From Sphingobium sp. AP50 (GTDB lineage Bacteria; Pseudomonadota; Alphaproteobacteria; Sphingomonadales; Sphingomonadaceae), in the NCBI RefSeq assembly GCF_900109095.1, contig NZ_FNYZ01000001.1, forward strand, positions 806,001-870,000: DNA of 64,000 nucleotides, in the 5' to 3' direction. The position numbers and the translations under genes were made by a program. Shown piece by piece: positions 25,243 to 34,161 of the stretch. Below the pieces are notes generated by a model that was given only the letters and a program-made list of their open reading frames with translations, was not told the origin of the DNA and did not search any database. Within the stretch, counting starts at the first letter, position 1. Each line of letters starts with the position of its first letter.

Positions 25243-27572
25243 CCGATTTCCTCCCGCAAGCTGGCAATGAGATCGGCCACATGATGCAGCCGCGACTCTT
25301 CCTCATCGAGGATCGCCAGAAACGCCGCCCGCCTATAGTCGCGCAGCATGTCGGGCGAAAGACGGCTTGCCACGGGCACACTCATATTCACGATGTCCAG
25401 AAGCCGCTCGACCCCGTGCAGCCGCCCCCACAAATAGTCATTCTCGCGATAGACCCTGCTAAAGAAGGCGCCGAAATTGTTGAATTCTATGCCTTTGAGC
25501 GTGGCCGCCGCGCCGCCGCTACGAATGGCGGTGCAATCCTCGGGCGAAATCCGGTCGACCTTCACCGGATCATATTCATCCAGACTGTCACTTTGGAGCA
25601 ACGGTAATGTGGCGATATCGGTGAAGGGATAGCCCAGATAAGCGAGCAGCATGGTCCGTCGCCCTGCCTTGGGCAGGCCGGCAAAGGCCTCCGCCAGCAT
25701 CAGGTCGGCCGCCTCGTCCCGCGCCTTCAGACCGCGCGCCTGCGCCACCGCCTCCAGCGCCGCGCCGGCATCGGTCGGCACCGCCTTGGCCGCAGCCACC
25801 ACATCGGTGCCGTGAAAATCGCTATCCTCGCATTCGGCATAGAGGCTGAGCGCACCATAGATAGCGTCGTGCATCGCCTGCACCGCCGGATCGTCCGCCT
25901 CGCTCTCCATCTCCAGCGTGTCCGCCAGCCGCCGCGCCAGATAGCGCAGGCGGCGCACGCGAAAGGCCAGGTCATGCGCGCGGAAGAAGGCGACCGGGGC
26001 GGAGGCCGATCCGCAGTCCTCGCTTAGCTGGTCCGCGCCCTTGCTGCGAATATCGGCCCAGATCGCCTGCCGATAGGCTTCCCGCATCATCGCGCTTTCC
26101 TCACCCGACAGGCGGAACAGCAGGGAACTGAGCGATTCGACGATGCCGGACAGCTTCATATGGCCATAGGCCGGATAGGCGAAGCCGGCCGCGCTCGCTG
26201 CCCGCTGCTGCGCCTTGGCCCGCCAGGCGGACAGGCGCGCCGGATTGGGGCGATCCAGGAACAGCATCCGCCCGACCGCGCTTTCCACCTCAGCCTCGAT
26301 CCCCGGCCGCAGTGCGTCCCATATCCGGCGCATTCGCCGGATGCGCGTCGAATGCCGGTCGATCGCCTCCAGATTGTCGCGGATCGGCTGTTCGCGCGGA
26401 ATGTCGCTCAACGCGCCGAAGATGGTGCGGAAAAAGCCGGGCAGGGGGGCGTCTTCGCCGGTCGGCGCGTCCACCTGCTCCCCCTCGCGATTGAGGCGGA
26501 TGGAGCGATGCCCTGGCTTGGGATCGATATAGACGAAGCGCCGGTCCACCTCCCGCCGCGAAGGCCGGTTGCGCAGCGCGCCGATCGCCTGCGCAAAGGG
26601 CGCATTGGCCAGCACCGACCCGTCGATCAGCACCGCATCCTCGGCCGTCCCGCGCGCGGCATGGCGGGGCAGCGCGCGCGCCAGAAAGGCGTCCCGCGTC
26701 GGCCACCCACGATGGCGCCGCTTGAGCACCCGGTCCAGTTCGCGCACGGTGAAGGGCGGGAAGGCGCCGGGGAAGCTCGCCGTCGCCCGCGCCGCAAAGG
26801 TCAGTTCGGCCGCATCGGCAAACAGCCGGTCCCCGCGTCCCCGCGCGCGGAACCCGATCGACAGCCGATGCTCCGTCTCGATCACCTGCGCCGGGCTATT
26901 GAGGTTGAGGCTCTGGGGATGGCCCTCAAAATCGGTGACGGTCACGAACAGGTCGAGCGGATGCCCGTCGGGCAGCAGTGCCGGGCCTTTCTCCGCGGCC
27001 GCCATCGCATCGAACGCATCGAGCAACATGGTGGAGAAAACCTCCCCGCCAAAGGGTGGCTCGAACCAGCGGGACCGGATGAAGCGGGACAATTTCATCC
27101 GCACTTCCTCCCGCGTATCGGGCGCGACCGTGCGCTCCACCGCATCGCCTGGCCGCCGCGCCGCCATCCATACCAGAGGCGTCGCCCAGAATTTCGTCAT
27201 CGCCCGCGCCGGCCGCGCGTCGGGATCGAGCAGCCGGTCGACATCGGCATTGTCCAGCCACATGTCGGTCAGCGGCTCCAGCGATTGTCCCGTCTCGATC
27301 GCCTGCGCCAGGAATATGCCGTTGATCCCGCCCGCGCTGGCCCCGGCGATGATGTCCGGCATCACCCGCAGCCGGATGCCGCTCTCCGCTTCGATCGCTT
27401 CCAGCATCTGCCGATAGATGGCTTCGCTGCTGTCGCTCGATGGGGCGTGATCATGAAAGGCGCGGCTCGCCCGCGCCAGCCGCCAGATTTCCTTGGTGAT
27501 GCCGTGCATATAGACGGCCAGACTGATCCCGCCATAGCAGACCAAAGCCAGCCGCAGTTCCCGCTCCTTCAT
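25239..27572 (-). CDS. Patatin-like phospholipase, DUF3376 type
   Basis: 777 residues. The nucleophile is Ser79 in IAGASAGGINGIF (GxSxG after an oxyanion loop at YGGISLAVYMHG), and the dyad Asp is in LIDGSVLANAPF. A ~450-residue C-terminal part is typical of the patatin-related TIGR03607 group. Expected activity is lipid acyl hydrolysis, substrate unknown. ATG at 27572 chosen because upstream frame sequence is repeat DNA. Overlaps the lipoprotein gene by 4 bp. No signal peptide. Confidence 0.88.
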   Translation of the reverse strand: MKERELRLALVCYGGISLAVYMHGITKEIWRLARASRAFHDHAPSSDSSEAIYRQMLEAIEAESGIRLRVMPDIIAGASAGGINGIFLAQAIETGQSLEPLTDMWLDNADVDRLLDPDARPARAMTKFWATPLVWMAARRPGDAVERTVAPDTREEVRMKLSRFIRSRWFEPPFGGEVFSTMLLDAFDAMAAAEKGPALLPDGHPLDLFVTVTDFEGHPQSLNLNSPAQVIETEHRLSIGFRARGRGDRLFADAAELTFAARATASFPGAFPPFTVRELDRVLKRRHRGWPTRDAFLARALPRHAARGTAEDAVLIDGSVLANAPFAQAIGALRNRPSRREVDRRFVYIDPKPGHRSIRLNREGEQVDAPTGEDAPLPGFFRTIFGALSDIPREQPIRDNLEAIDRHSTRIRRMRRIWDALRPGIEAEVESAVGRMLFLDRPNPARLSAWRAKAQQRAASAAGFAYPAYGHMKLSGIVESLSSLLFRLSGEESAMMREAYRQAIWADIRSKGADQLSEDCGSASAPVAFFRAHDLAFRVRRLRYLARRLADTLEMESEADDPAVQAMHDAIYGALSLYAECEDSDFHGTDVVAAAKAVPTDAGAALEAVAQARGLKARDEAADLMLAEAFAGLPKAGRRTMLLAYLGYPFTDIATLPLLQSDSLDEYDPVKVDRISPEDCTAIRSGGAAATLKGIEFNNFGAFFSRVYRENDYLWGRLHGVERLLDIVNMSVPVASRLSPDMLRDYRRAAFLAILDEEESRLHHVADLIASLREEIG

Positions 27573-27639
27573 GGCATAAACCTCGCAGAGGGCGGGACAA
27601 TTGTCGAGGGGGCTATCGTTTTGAAATATGCCCTCAATC

Positions 27640-27670
27640 CCGTTCGCCCTGAGCCTGTCGAAGGGCCGTA
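27640..27670. repeat. Fragment of the GTTCGCCCTGAGCCTGTCGAAGG repeat
   Basis: CGTTCGCCCTGAGCCTGTCG followed by AAGGGC is related in wording to families D and E (GAGC...GTCGAAG). Only one arm is clear here. It lies between the EEP gene and patatin. Confidence 0.5.
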
Positions 27671-27761
27671 CTTCTTTAGAAACGGAGTGGGTTTCGACAT
27701 TCGATTGAGACAAGCGATTCGATCGAACGGCCCGAACGGGGAAAGGCTTGCGATGACGGCT

Positions 27762-28460
27762 TCAACCAACCGCAAATTCCGCCCAGATCGGCAGATGGTC
27801 AGACGCCTTCCGCGCCGCCGCGCTCTCATGCACGCCGCAATTTTTCAGCGTCAGCTTACCGCAATGCATGATCCGGTCGAGCCGCGCCACCGGCCGCCGT
27901 GCGTGAAAGCTGCGCCCGCATGGCGCGAAACTATAATGGCGCGCGAAATCGGCCAGGCACCCGCGCCCGGCGCTCCATTCGTTAAGATCGCCCATCAGCA
28001 CCGTGGGCATGTCTGCTCCCTGCGCCGCCGCATGGATCACCGCCGCTGCCTGCTTGCGTCGCCACAGGCCCGACAGGTCCAGATGCATGCCGAATACGCG
28101 CAGCGTCGCGCCCTTCACCGCCACTTCCGCCATGGTCGCCCCGCGCGGCTCCAGATAGGGCAGGTGCAGCACATCATGGCGGGCGACCTCCGCCTCCTTG
28201 CGGACCAGCAGGGCGTTGCCGTGCCAGCCCATGCTGTCCACCTGCACATTCAGCGGCACCGGCCGATATCCGCTCTGATTGTCCATCAGCAGCGGCGGGA
28301 TGGCCGCAGACCGCACGCCAAAGCGCCGGTCGGCCTCCTGAAGCGCGACGATATCCGCATCCACCTCGTTCAGCACCTCCAGCACCCGTTCGGGCATTCG
28401 TCGCCGGTCAGTGCCGATAGCCTTGCGGATATTGTAACTCGCGACGCGGATCGTTTTCAT
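27762..28460 (-). CDS. Endonuclease/exonuclease/phosphatase (EEP) family protein
   Basis: 232 residues. Motifs of the EEP fold: VASYNIRKAIGTD with the catalytic Asn, ALQEADRRFG (Glu), GMHLDLSG, MGDLNEWSAG (Asp-x-Asn) and SDHLPIWAEF (Asp-His). Short form similar to the YafD-like/cardiolipin-cluster group. Could act on nucleic acid or phospholipid/phosphate esters; not resolvable. Divergent from radA with an 88-bp gap. Confidence 0.85.
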   Translation of the reverse strand: MKTIRVASYNIRKAIGTDRRRMPERVLEVLNEVDADIVALQEADRRFGVRSAAIPPLLMDNQSGYRPVPLNVQVDSMGWHGNALLVRKEAEVARHDVLHLPYLEPRGATMAEVAVKGATLRVFGMHLDLSGLWRRKQAAAVIHAAAQGADMPTVLMGDLNEWSAGRGCLADFARHYSFAPCGRSFHARRPVARLDRIMHCGKLTLKNCGVHESAAARKASDHLPIWAEFAVG

Positions 28461-28548
28461 GTCGTATCAATGCGCCAGCCCGACGGAGGTTTCCAGCGCA
28501 TCAATCGATGTTCTTGCAATGTTCGCGCCTGTCCGGCATATCCGTGCC

Positions 28549-29916
28549 ATGGCCAAGGCAAAACGCAAATTCGTCTGTCAGCAATGCGGCACCGTCGCCA
28601 GCCGGTGGCAGGGCCAGTGTGAGGATTGCGGCGAGTGGAACAGCATCGTCGAGGAAGCGGCGGAGACGGTCTTTTCCCAGCGCCATGACCTGCAAAATGG
28701 CGGACGCGCCATCACGCTGGTCGGGCTGGACAGCGAAGTCGAACTGCCGCCGCGCACCAGCACCGGCATTGCAGAATTCGACCGGGCGCTGGGCGGCGGT
28801 ATCGTCCATGGCTCCGCGACCCTGATCGGCGGCGATCCGGGCATCGGCAAGTCGACGCTCCTTTTGCAGGCGGCCGCACGTATCGCCGCGCGCGGGTTGT
28901 CGGTCGCCTATATCAGTGGGGAGGAAGCCGCCGATCAGGTCCGCCTGCGCGCCCAGCGCCTCGGCCTCGGCAACGCCCCGGTCCAACTGGCCAGCGCCAC
29001 CTCCGTCCGCGATATCCTGACGACGCTGGGGGAGGGGCCACCACCGGCGCTGCTGGTCATCGATTCGATCCAGACGATGCACAGCGATTTGATCGAAGGC
29101 GCACCCGGCACCGTCAGCCAGGTGCGCGCCTCGTCGCAGGAACTGATCAAATTCGCCAAGCAGCGTGGTACGGCGCTGATCCTGGTCGGCCACGTGACCA
29201 AGGATGGCAGCATCGCCGGTCCGCGCGTGCTGGAACATATGGTCGACACCGTGCTGGCCTTCGAAGGCGAGCGCAGCCATCAATATCGCATCCTGCGCGC
29301 GGTGAAGAACCGCTTCGGTGGCACCGACGAGATCGGCGTCTTCGCGATGGTGGCGGAGGGGCTGGAGGAAGTGGCCAACCCGTCCGCCCTGTTCCTCACC
29401 AACCGCGATGAGACAGTGACCGGCGCCACCGTCTTCCCCGCACTGGAGGGCACCCGCCCGGTGCTGGTAGAAATACAGGCGCTGGTCGTGCGCCTGTCCA
29501 GCGGCGCGACGCCCCGGCGCGCGGTGGTCGGCTGGGACAGCGGCCGGCTTGCCATGATCCTTGCCGTGCTGGAGGCGCGCTGTGGCCTCAGCTTCTCGAC
29601 CTGCGAAGTCTATCTCAACGTCGCGGGTGGCTATCGCCTGACCGATCCGGCCGCCGACCTCGCCGTCGCCGCTGCGCTCATTTCCGCGATGTCGGAACGG
29701 CCGGTGCCGGTCGATATCGTGCTGTTCGGCGAAATTGCGCTGTCGAGCGAAATCCGCCCCGTTTCGCATTCGCCCCTGCGCCTGCGCGAAGCGGCAAAGC
29801 TGGGCTTTACCCTTGCCTATATCCCGGCCTCGGCGGCGGACGGGGTGAAGGGAATCGCGGTCAGCGGCTTCCGCACGCTCGCCCAACTGGTTGACCAGAT
29901 GCTGGGACGCGGATAG
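28549..29916 (+). CDS. radA: DNA repair protein RadA
   Basis: 455 residues. N-terminal C4 zinc finger (C10, C13, then CEDCGEW), Walker A GGDPGIGKST, the KNRFG motif in AVKNRFGGTDE that separates RadA from RecA, and a C-terminal Lon-like domain (YLNVAGGYRLTDPAADLAVA). Branch migration/helicase in recombination. ATG at 28549 is preferred over a 30-residue upstream extension without zinc-finger similarity. A REP-like repeat follows the stop. Confidence 0.95.
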   Translation: MAKAKRKFVCQQCGTVASRWQGQCEDCGEWNSIVEEAAETVFSQRHDLQNGGRAITLVGLDSEVELPPRTSTGIAEFDRALGGGIVHGSATLIGGDPGIGKSTLLLQAAARIAARGLSVAYISGEEAADQVRLRAQRLGLGNAPVQLASATSVRDILTTLGEGPPPALLVIDSIQTMHSDLIEGAPGTVSQVRASSQELIKFAKQRGTALILVGHVTKDGSIAGPRVLEHMVDTVLAFEGERSHQYRILRAVKNRFGGTDEIGVFAMVAEGLEEVANPSALFLTNRDETVTGATVFPALEGTRPVLVEIQALVVRLSSGATPRRAVVGWDSGRLAMILAVLEARCGLSFSTCEVYLNVAGGYRLTDPAADLAVAAALISAMSERPVPVDIVLFGEIALSSEIRPVSHSPLRLREAAKLGFTLAYIPASAADGVKGIAVSGFRTLAQLVDQMLGRG

Positions 29917-29948
29917 CCACACCGGCAATGAACGCCTCATGATCCATT

Positions 29949-30018
29949 CGTCATTGCGAGCGCAGCGAAGCAATCCACCGGAGCGTCCATGGATTGCTTC
30001 GCTACGCTCGCAATGACG
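29949..30018. repeat. REP-like palindrome, family A, copy 3
   Basis: Arms CGTCATTGCGAGCGCAGCGA... and ...CGCTACGCTCGCAATGACG with spacer CCGGAGCGTCCA (12 bp). Between radA and cvpA. Small arm differences (GAAGCG, GCAGCG, TACGC) from the other copies. Confidence 0.85.
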
Positions 30019-30047
30019 GGGTCATTTATCGATATGAGTGGCCCTTA

Positions 30048-30566
30048 ATGAACGCCATCGACATTCTCGTCCTGCTCGCCATCGGCGGTTGCGCCGTGCT
30101 GGGCCTCATGCGCGGTTTCGTGCTCGAAACCCTCTCGCTCATCGCCTGGGTATTGGCGATCTTCGCCATCCGCCTGTTCCACGCCTCGGCGGCCGAACTG
30201 CTCAGCGCCTTTGTCGGCAACAGCAGCGGGGCGGCGATGCTGGCGCTGGTCCTCATCTTCGGCGTTACCTTCGGCGTCGGCAAGCTGATCGCCCACGCCA
30301 TCGGCCGCCGCACCCGCCAGTCGATCCTCGGTCCCGTAGATCGGGTGCTGGGCGCAGGCTTCGGCGCGGTGAAGGGGCTGATCGGCGCGACCATCGTCTT
30401 CCTCGCCTTCAGCCTCGTCTACGACACCTTCTACGGCAGCGGCGCCCGCCGTCCCGACTGGTTGAGCGACGCGCGCACCTATCCGCTGCTCAACGCCAGC
30501 GGTCAGGCGATCAGTGAATTTCTGGCAGAACAACGCGCAAAGAAGCCGGCGGCGGCAGACCAGTAA
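30048..30566 (+). CDS. CvpA family membrane protein
   Basis: 172 residues, four membrane helices. NAIDILVLLAIGGCAVLGLMRGFVLETLSLIAWVL is the CvpA N-terminal pattern with the RGF motif; LGPVDRVLGAGFGAVKGL follows the third helix. Colicin V production/peptidoglycan-stress accessory family in the inner membrane; in many bacteria CvpA is next to purF, but here it follows radA. ATG at 30048 preferred over a frame opening inside the repeat. Confidence 0.9.
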   Translation: MNAIDILVLLAIGGCAVLGLMRGFVLETLSLIAWVLAIFAIRLFHASAAELLSAFVGNSSGAAMLALVLIFGVTFGVGKLIAHAIGRRTRQSILGPVDRVLGAGFGAVKGLIGATIVFLAFSLVYDTFYGSGARRPDWLSDARTYPLLNASGQAISEFLAEQRAKKPAAADQ

Positions 30567-30621
30567 AATCCGTTCGGGCTGAGCCTAGAGGGAAAGCTTG
30601 TTCCAATGGCAATCAAGATGC

Positions 30622-30725
30622 CGTTCGTCCTGGGTAGCCATTGAGCGAAGTCGAAATGGCGTATCGAAGGACAGGCGCTTCGATAGGAGGCTTCGACAAG
30701 CTCAGCCTCTACTCAGCACGAACGG
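30622..30725. repeat. Inverted repeat, family D copy 3
   Basis: CCGTTCGTCCTGGGTAGCCA... at the left and ...TACTCAGCACGAACGG at the right, with TTGAGCGAAGTCGAAATGG and GGCTTCGACAAGCTCAG inside. A lone CCGTTCGGGCTGAGCCT half-unit sits at 30571-30587. Between cvpA and the SDR gene. Confidence 0.75.
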
Positions 30726-30751
30726 AATTATGTTGATCGAATGAGGGCAGC

Positions 30752-31669
30752 CTAAAGCCACCCCTTCTCCCGATAGGCGGCCACCGTTTCCTTCAGCCCG
30801 TCCTCGGTCTTCACCTGCGGCAGCCACAGCCTTTTGGGCGGCTGCATCCGCTTGGCGACGACCCAGTCGGGATGGCAGAAATAATCGACCCGATCCGGGG
30901 TCAGCTTGGCTTTCTTGCCACGCACCATCCGGTCGATCCGCGCCGCGACGGTCAGCAGCCATTCCGGCGTCGCCACCGTCCTGACCGGCCGCCCGACCGC
31001 ACGTCCGATCGCCGCGCCGAAATCCTTATGATCCCATCCGCCCGGCGTGCCGTCGTCCACCTCATAGGTGCGGGTCAGGCTATTCTCGCGCTCCTGCGCC
31101 AGCGCCAGCAGCAGCCGGGACAGATCGCTCACATGGATCGCCGACAGTCGTCCGCCCGGCGGCAGCATCATGATGCCGCGCTTGGCCATGCGGAACAGTT
31201 CCAGCATTTCCTTGTCGCCCGGTCCATAAATGGCCGGCGGCCGCACGATGGTCCAATCGAGGCCGCTGGACTTCACATATTTCTCGGCCAGTTCCTTGGA
31301 CCAGCCATAGTCGGACAGGCCCGGTTCCCGCGCCGCCAGCGACGACACATGCACCAGCCGCTTGATGCCCCGCCGCCGCATCGCATCGATCACCGCCACG
31401 GTGCCGCGCGCATTGCCGGCTTCAAATCCTTCGCGATCAGGCGCGTTCACCACGCCTGCAATATGCATAACCGCGTCGGCATCGCGCACCAGCACGTCGA
31501 GCGCCGCCGCATCCTCCAGCGATCCGGGCACCCATTTCAGCCGGGCTTGTGGCGGTTGCGCGCGCCGGGTCAGCGCATTGATGCGCAGCCCATCGTCCAG
31601 CGCCTGCTCCAGCACTTCAGCGCCGACGAAACCCGTCGCGCCGGTCATGGCGATGCGAAAGGGCGCCAT
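30752..31669 (-). CDS. NAD(P)-dependent extended SDR, NDUFA9/complex-I-associated type
   Basis: 305 residues. N-terminal Rossmann TGATGFVG, then DYGWSKELAEKY with the Tyr-Lys pair (YGWSK), and IVRPPAIYGPGD. Family members associate with complex I (NDUFA9-like) or reduce small substrates. Begins 2 bp after proB, so they are read together (proB first). Cytosolic or membrane-peripheral. The function in the proB operon is unclear. Confidence 0.85.
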   Translation of the reverse strand: MAPFRIAMTGATGFVGAEVLEQALDDGLRINALTRRAQPPQARLKWVPGSLEDAAALDVLVRDADAVMHIAGVVNAPDREGFEAGNARGTVAVIDAMRRRGIKRLVHVSSLAAREPGLSDYGWSKELAEKYVKSSGLDWTIVRPPAIYGPGDKEMLELFRMAKRGIMMLPPGGRLSAIHVSDLSRLLLALAQERENSLTRTYEVDDGTPGGWDHKDFGAAIGRAVGRPVRTVATPEWLLTVAARIDRMVRGKKAKLTPDRVDYFCHPDWVVAKRMQPPKRLWLPQVKTEDGLKETVAAYREKGWL

Positions 31670-31671
31670 GC

Positions 31672-32802
31672 TCAGACCATCGCCATATGGTCGCGATGGA
31701 CCAGTACCGATCGCGGCATTTCGCCCAGTAGCGTGGCGATTTCCTCGCTGCGCCGCCCGGCGATCCTGGCGGCGGCTTCGCTGTCATATTCGATCAGCCC
31801 GCGCGCGATCACCCGCCCGTCCTGCGCCACGATATCGACTACATCGCCACGATCGAACAGGCCTTCGACGCTCGCGACCCCGGCGGGCAGCAGGCTGTTG
31901 CCCTTGCCCAGCGCCTTTTCCGCGCCCGCATCCACGATCAGCCGCCCGCGCGTCGTCAGCCGCCCGGCCAGCCAGCCCTTGCGTGCGCCCTTGCCCTGCG
32001 CGGCCAGGAAGATGGAGCCGCGACCGCCATTGGCCCAATGCGCCAGCGGTGAATCCACCTTGCCGGACAGGATCGCAAGATGCGCGCCCGCGCCGGTGGC
32101 GATGCGCGCCGCCTGGATCTTCGACACCATGCCGCCCGATCCCATGCCCGACGCGGAGCCGCCATCGGCCATCGCCGCGATCCGCGCGTCGATCGTTTCG
32201 ATTGTCTCAATCAGCATGGCGCTGGCATCGACGTGCGGGTTGGCGGTGTAAAGCCCGTCGACATCGGAAAGCAGCGCAACCGCGTCAGCCCGTGCCGCCT
32301 GTCCGATACGCGCCGCCAGCCGATCATTGTCGCCAAAGCGGATTTCGGTGGTGGCCACGCTGTCATTCTCATTGATGACCGGCACGACATCCAGCGCCAC
32401 CAGCCGCTCCAGCGTGGCCGAAGCGTTCAGGTAACGCCGCCGGTTTTCCAGATCGTCCAGCGTCACCAGCATCTGCGCGGCGGTGATGCCCTTTTCGGCG
32501 AGCAGGCTGGCCCAGCATTGCGACAGCGCAATCTGCCCGGTGGCCGCCGCCGCCTGCGCATCTTCCAGCGATCCGCGCCCGCCCTTGGGCAGCTTCAGCC
32601 GCCGCGCGCCCAGCGCGATCGCGCCCGACGACACGATGATGACCTGCTGCCCCGCCGCCTTGCGCTCCGCCACATCGGCGACCAGCGTGCGCAACCAGTC
32701 CACCCGCACTTCCCCCGCCGGATCGACCAGCAGGGCCGACCCGATCTTGATGACCAGACGGCGGACGAGGGCAGGGGGGAAACCGGAGAGGCTGTGGGTC
32801 AT
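31672..32802 (-). CDS. proB: Glutamate 5-kinase
   Basis: 376 residues. Amino acid kinase domain: VIKIGSALLVD, IIVSSGAIALGARRL, PVINENDSVATTEIRFGDND, then a C-terminal PUA domain (GRLIVDAGAEKALGKGNSLLPAGV). Phosphorylates glutamate in the first step of proline synthesis. ATG at 32802 chosen (alternative TTG at 32814). proA is not in the window; obgE lies upstream on the same strand across a repeat. Confidence 0.96.
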   Translation of the reverse strand: MTHSLSGFPPALVRRLVIKIGSALLVDPAGEVRVDWLRTLVADVAERKAAGQQVIIVSSGAIALGARRLKLPKGGRGSLEDAQAAAATGQIALSQCWASLLAEKGITAAQMLVTLDDLENRRRYLNASATLERLVALDVVPVINENDSVATTEIRFGDNDRLAARIGQAARADAVALLSDVDGLYTANPHVDASAMLIETIETIDARIAAMADGGSASGMGSGGMVSKIQAARIATGAGAHLAILSGKVDSPLAHWANGGRGSIFLAAQGKGARKGWLAGRLTTRGRLIVDAGAEKALGKGNSLLPAGVASVEGLFDRGDVVDIVAQDGRVIARGLIEYDSEAAARIAGRRSEEIATLLGEMPRSVLVHRDHMAMV

Positions 32803-32819
32803 CGGGCGGTCCAAACAAG

Positions 32820-32932
32820 CCCCTCCCCTTCAGGGGAGGGGTTGGGGCGGGGGCTATCGGCGGGTTCTGAGGTTGCGTCTGCGGCACGCCCCCACCCCTC
32901 GGTCCCCTCCCCTGAAGGGGAGGGGAGGAAGG
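32820..32932. repeat. Palindromic repeat, family B copy 2
   Basis: CCCCTCCCCTTCAGGGGAGGGG and CCCCTCCCCTGAAGGGGAGGGG hairpins near the ends, with GGGGCGGGGGC and GCCCCCACCCC between. It fills the proB-obgE gap and ends directly against the obgE stop codon. It lacks the CACGTG hairpin seen in copy 1. Confidence 0.8.
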
Positions 32933-34030
32933 TCAAATCGGCGACCAGCCGGCTTCGTCTTCCGCGCCGCCTTCACTCTCGTCATCGCGTGCGTCGTCGT
33001 CCATCATCAGCAGCACCGCGTCGAGCAGCGCGCTCACGCCTTCACCGGTTGCGCCGGAAATGATGAACACATCCTCCACGCCCGCTTCCTCGCGCAGCTG
33101 GTCGGCAATGTCTTCCATCAATTCCGAGCCCAGCAGGTCGCCCTTGTTGAGCACCACGATCTGCGGCTTTTCGTCCAGCCCCTCACCATAAGCCGCCAGT
33201 TCTTCGGTGACGATATGGAATGCCTCGACCGGATCGTCCGTGGTCGCGTCGATCAGGTGCAGCAAGGCGCGGCACCGCTCGATATGCCCCAGGAACCGAT
33301 CGCCGATGCCGACCCCTTCGGCTGCACCCGCGATCAGGCCGGGAATGTCCGCCAGCACGAACTCCCGGTCGCGGTGCAACACCACGCCCAGCTGCGGCTT
33401 GGTGGTGGTGAAGGCATAGGCGCCGACCTTCGCCTTGGTATTCGTCACCTGATTGATCAGCGTGGACTTGCCCGCATTGGGCATCCCCACCAGACCCACG
33501 TCTGCCAGCAGCTTCAGCCGCAGCCAAACCCACATTTCCTGGCCCGGCCAGCCCGTACCATGCTGGCGCGGGGCACGGTTGGTGCTGGTCTTGTACGACA
33601 TGTTGCCCCGGCCGCCATCGCCGCCGCGCAGGAAGGTGACGCGCTGGCCAACTTCGGTGAAGTCGGCGAGCAGGTCCTGATCCTCATACTCAGGATAGCC
33701 GTCCTCGTCCTCGCTGCCTTCGATCGGCTTGGGGTCGGACAATATCTGCGTGCCGACCGGCACCTTGATGATCAAGTCTCTGCCGCCCGCGCCGTAACGA
33801 TTCTTGCCCATGCCGGGCGTGCCGCGCTGTGCCTTGAAATGCTGGGTGTAGCGGAAATCGATCAGGGTATTGAGGCCCTGTACCGCTTCGAAGATGATGT
33901 CGCCGCCCTTGCCGCCGTTGCCGCCGTCGGGGCCGCCATATTCCTCGTATTTTTCACGACGGAAACTGACCGCGCCGGGGCCGCCCCAGCCGGATTTGAT
34001 GTAGATTTTGGCTTGATCGAGAAAATGCAT
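32933..34030 (-). CDS. obgE: GTPase ObgE/CgtA
   Basis: 365 residues. Glycine-rich Obg fold (KSGWGGPGAVSFRREKYEEYGGPDGGNGG, in two parts), then G1 GMPNAGKST, G2/G3 ADIPGLIAGAA, G4 NKGD. Essential ribosome-associated GTPase. Unusual acidic run in the Obg domain (EGSEDEDGYPEYEDQD) and an acidic C-terminal tail (DDDARDDESEGGAEDEAG). ATG at 34030 is preferred over a frame from 34096. First gene of obgE-proB-SDR. Confidence 0.95.
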   Translation of the reverse strand: MHFLDQAKIYIKSGWGGPGAVSFRREKYEEYGGPDGGNGGKGGDIIFEAVQGLNTLIDFRYTQHFKAQRGTPGMGKNRYGAGGRDLIIKVPVGTQILSDPKPIEGSEDEDGYPEYEDQDLLADFTEVGQRVTFLRGGDGGRGNMSYKTSTNRAPRQHGTGWPGQEMWVWLRLKLLADVGLVGMPNAGKSTLINQVTNTKAKVGAYAFTTTKPQLGVVLHRDREFVLADIPGLIAGAAEGVGIGDRFLGHIERCRALLHLIDATTDDPVEAFHIVTEELAAYGEGLDEKPQIVVLNKGDLLGSELMEDIADQLREEAGVEDVFIISGATGEGVSALLDAVLLMMDDDARDDESEGGAEDEAGWSPI

Positions 34031-34161
34031 GGCGCGCCCATAGAGCATTCTGGAGGCGACTGAAACAGCCGCCGATTCGCAGAATGCGGTAAACAAGAAA
34101 CAACAGGGCGATACCGGGATCGCCCATCCTGCCCGCGCCCATAGCGCCTAAACGCAGAAAA

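Noticed and set aside
26160..28622. A very long open frame (820 codons) on the plus strand opposite the patatin gene
   Set aside because: It is antisense to a patatin gene with clear motifs. Long antisense frames are expected from GC-rich codon bias; there is no recognisable protein motif.
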